From positions 1-5,195 of the forward strand of contig CAAFXL010000348.1 in the NCBI GenBank assembly GCA_900767005.1: 5,195 bases of DNA. Reading direction: 5' to 3'. The first letter of the stretch is position 1; every line of letters begins with the position of its first letter. A program made the position numbers and the translations under genes. A model generated the notes under the pieces. The model made no database searches, was not told where the DNA came from, and saw only the letters and a list, made by a program, of their open reading frames with translations. The stretch is from an uncultured Ruminobacter sp. (GTDB taxonomy: Bacteria > Pseudomonadota > Gammaproteobacteria > Enterobacterales > Succinivibrionaceae). Positions 5,130 to 5,195 of the stretch are shown one piece after another.

Positions 5130-5195
5130 TTACGCGTTTTTTGGTTTTATTACATAGTTCCATTCGCCGTGCCATTCTTCATGTGATATATTCAT
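5130..5195 (-). mobile_element. C-terminal tail of a probable ISAzo13-family transposase (partial, runs off the window)
   Basis: Read on the minus strand from the window edge, the frame gives MNISHEEWHGEWNYVIKPK plus two residues, then TAA. The pattern NI-x-H-x-x-HGEWNYxIKP is what I recall from the extreme C-terminus of ISAzo13-family (Rhodopirellula-type DDE) transposases, where it is followed closely by the stop. The catalytic domain would lie beyond the window. The first ATG here would then be an internal Met. The terminal inverted repeat should lie within a few tens of bases of 5130 on its lower-coordinate side, but it cannot be recognised without the other end. Only 21 codons are visible, so the call is tentative. 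Confidence 0.5.

Noticed and set aside
1..5195. tRNA, rRNA, CRISPR arrays or long repeats
   Set aside because: No cloverleaf-like segment, no rRNA-like conserved stretch and no regularly spaced repeats were seen on either strand by eye.

Overview
The window looks like a piece of a low-GC gammaproteobacterial chromosome. The aspartate transcarbamoylase pair (PyrB followed directly by PyrI) matches the enterobacterial/vibrio-type holoenzyme nearly motif for motif, but the DNA is strongly AT-rich. A low-GC gut or host-associated gammaproteobacterium, perhaps near Succinivibrionaceae, is my inference; the sequence does not settle the family.

Layout. Positions 1-234 are an AT-rich upstream region with a good sigma70-type promoter (118-146) and a short leader holding two small hairpins. 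Positions 235-1626 are a tight pyrB-pyrI operon that makes the catalytic and zinc-binding regulatory chains of aspartate transcarbamoylase, the committed step of pyrimidine synthesis. It is closed by a strong intrinsic terminator (1650-1675). A 403-bp gap (1627-2029) follows. It has no gene, but it carries a loose cluster of DnaA-box-like 9-mers and the promoter of the next gene. Positions 2030-4612 encode an 860-residue CopA-type Cu+ exporting P1B ATPase with one metal-binding HMA domain at each end. A hairpin terminator (4645-4678) then separates it from a convergent minus-strand unit: an 88-residue Cys-rich protein of the TIGR04076 type (4928-4662), a 60-codon gene remnant without a start (5129-4947), and at the window edge what appears to be the last 21 codons of an ISAzo13-family transposase (5195-5130).

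Most interesting points. (1) The C-terminal HMA domain of CopA begins at an in-frame ATG (4388) preceded by a well-spaced Shine-Dalgarno sequence. It could therefore also be made as a free 74-residue CopZ-like copper chaperone: a gene within a gene, or a fossil copA-copZ fusion. A slippery heptamer A AAT TTA just upstream would, on -1 slippage, release CopA without this domain at a stop overlapping the internal start. (2) The CopA core departs from near-invariant P-type ATPase motifs (TGD to TGA, GDGINDAP to GDGINDAL, GxGxGA after the CPC helix replaced by a Cys-containing segment) while keeping all Cu+ site residues. (3) The copA terminator hairpin and its T-run also encode the last codons of the convergent Cys-rich gene. 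(4) An IS end seems to have truncated the gene that preceded the Cys-rich gene.
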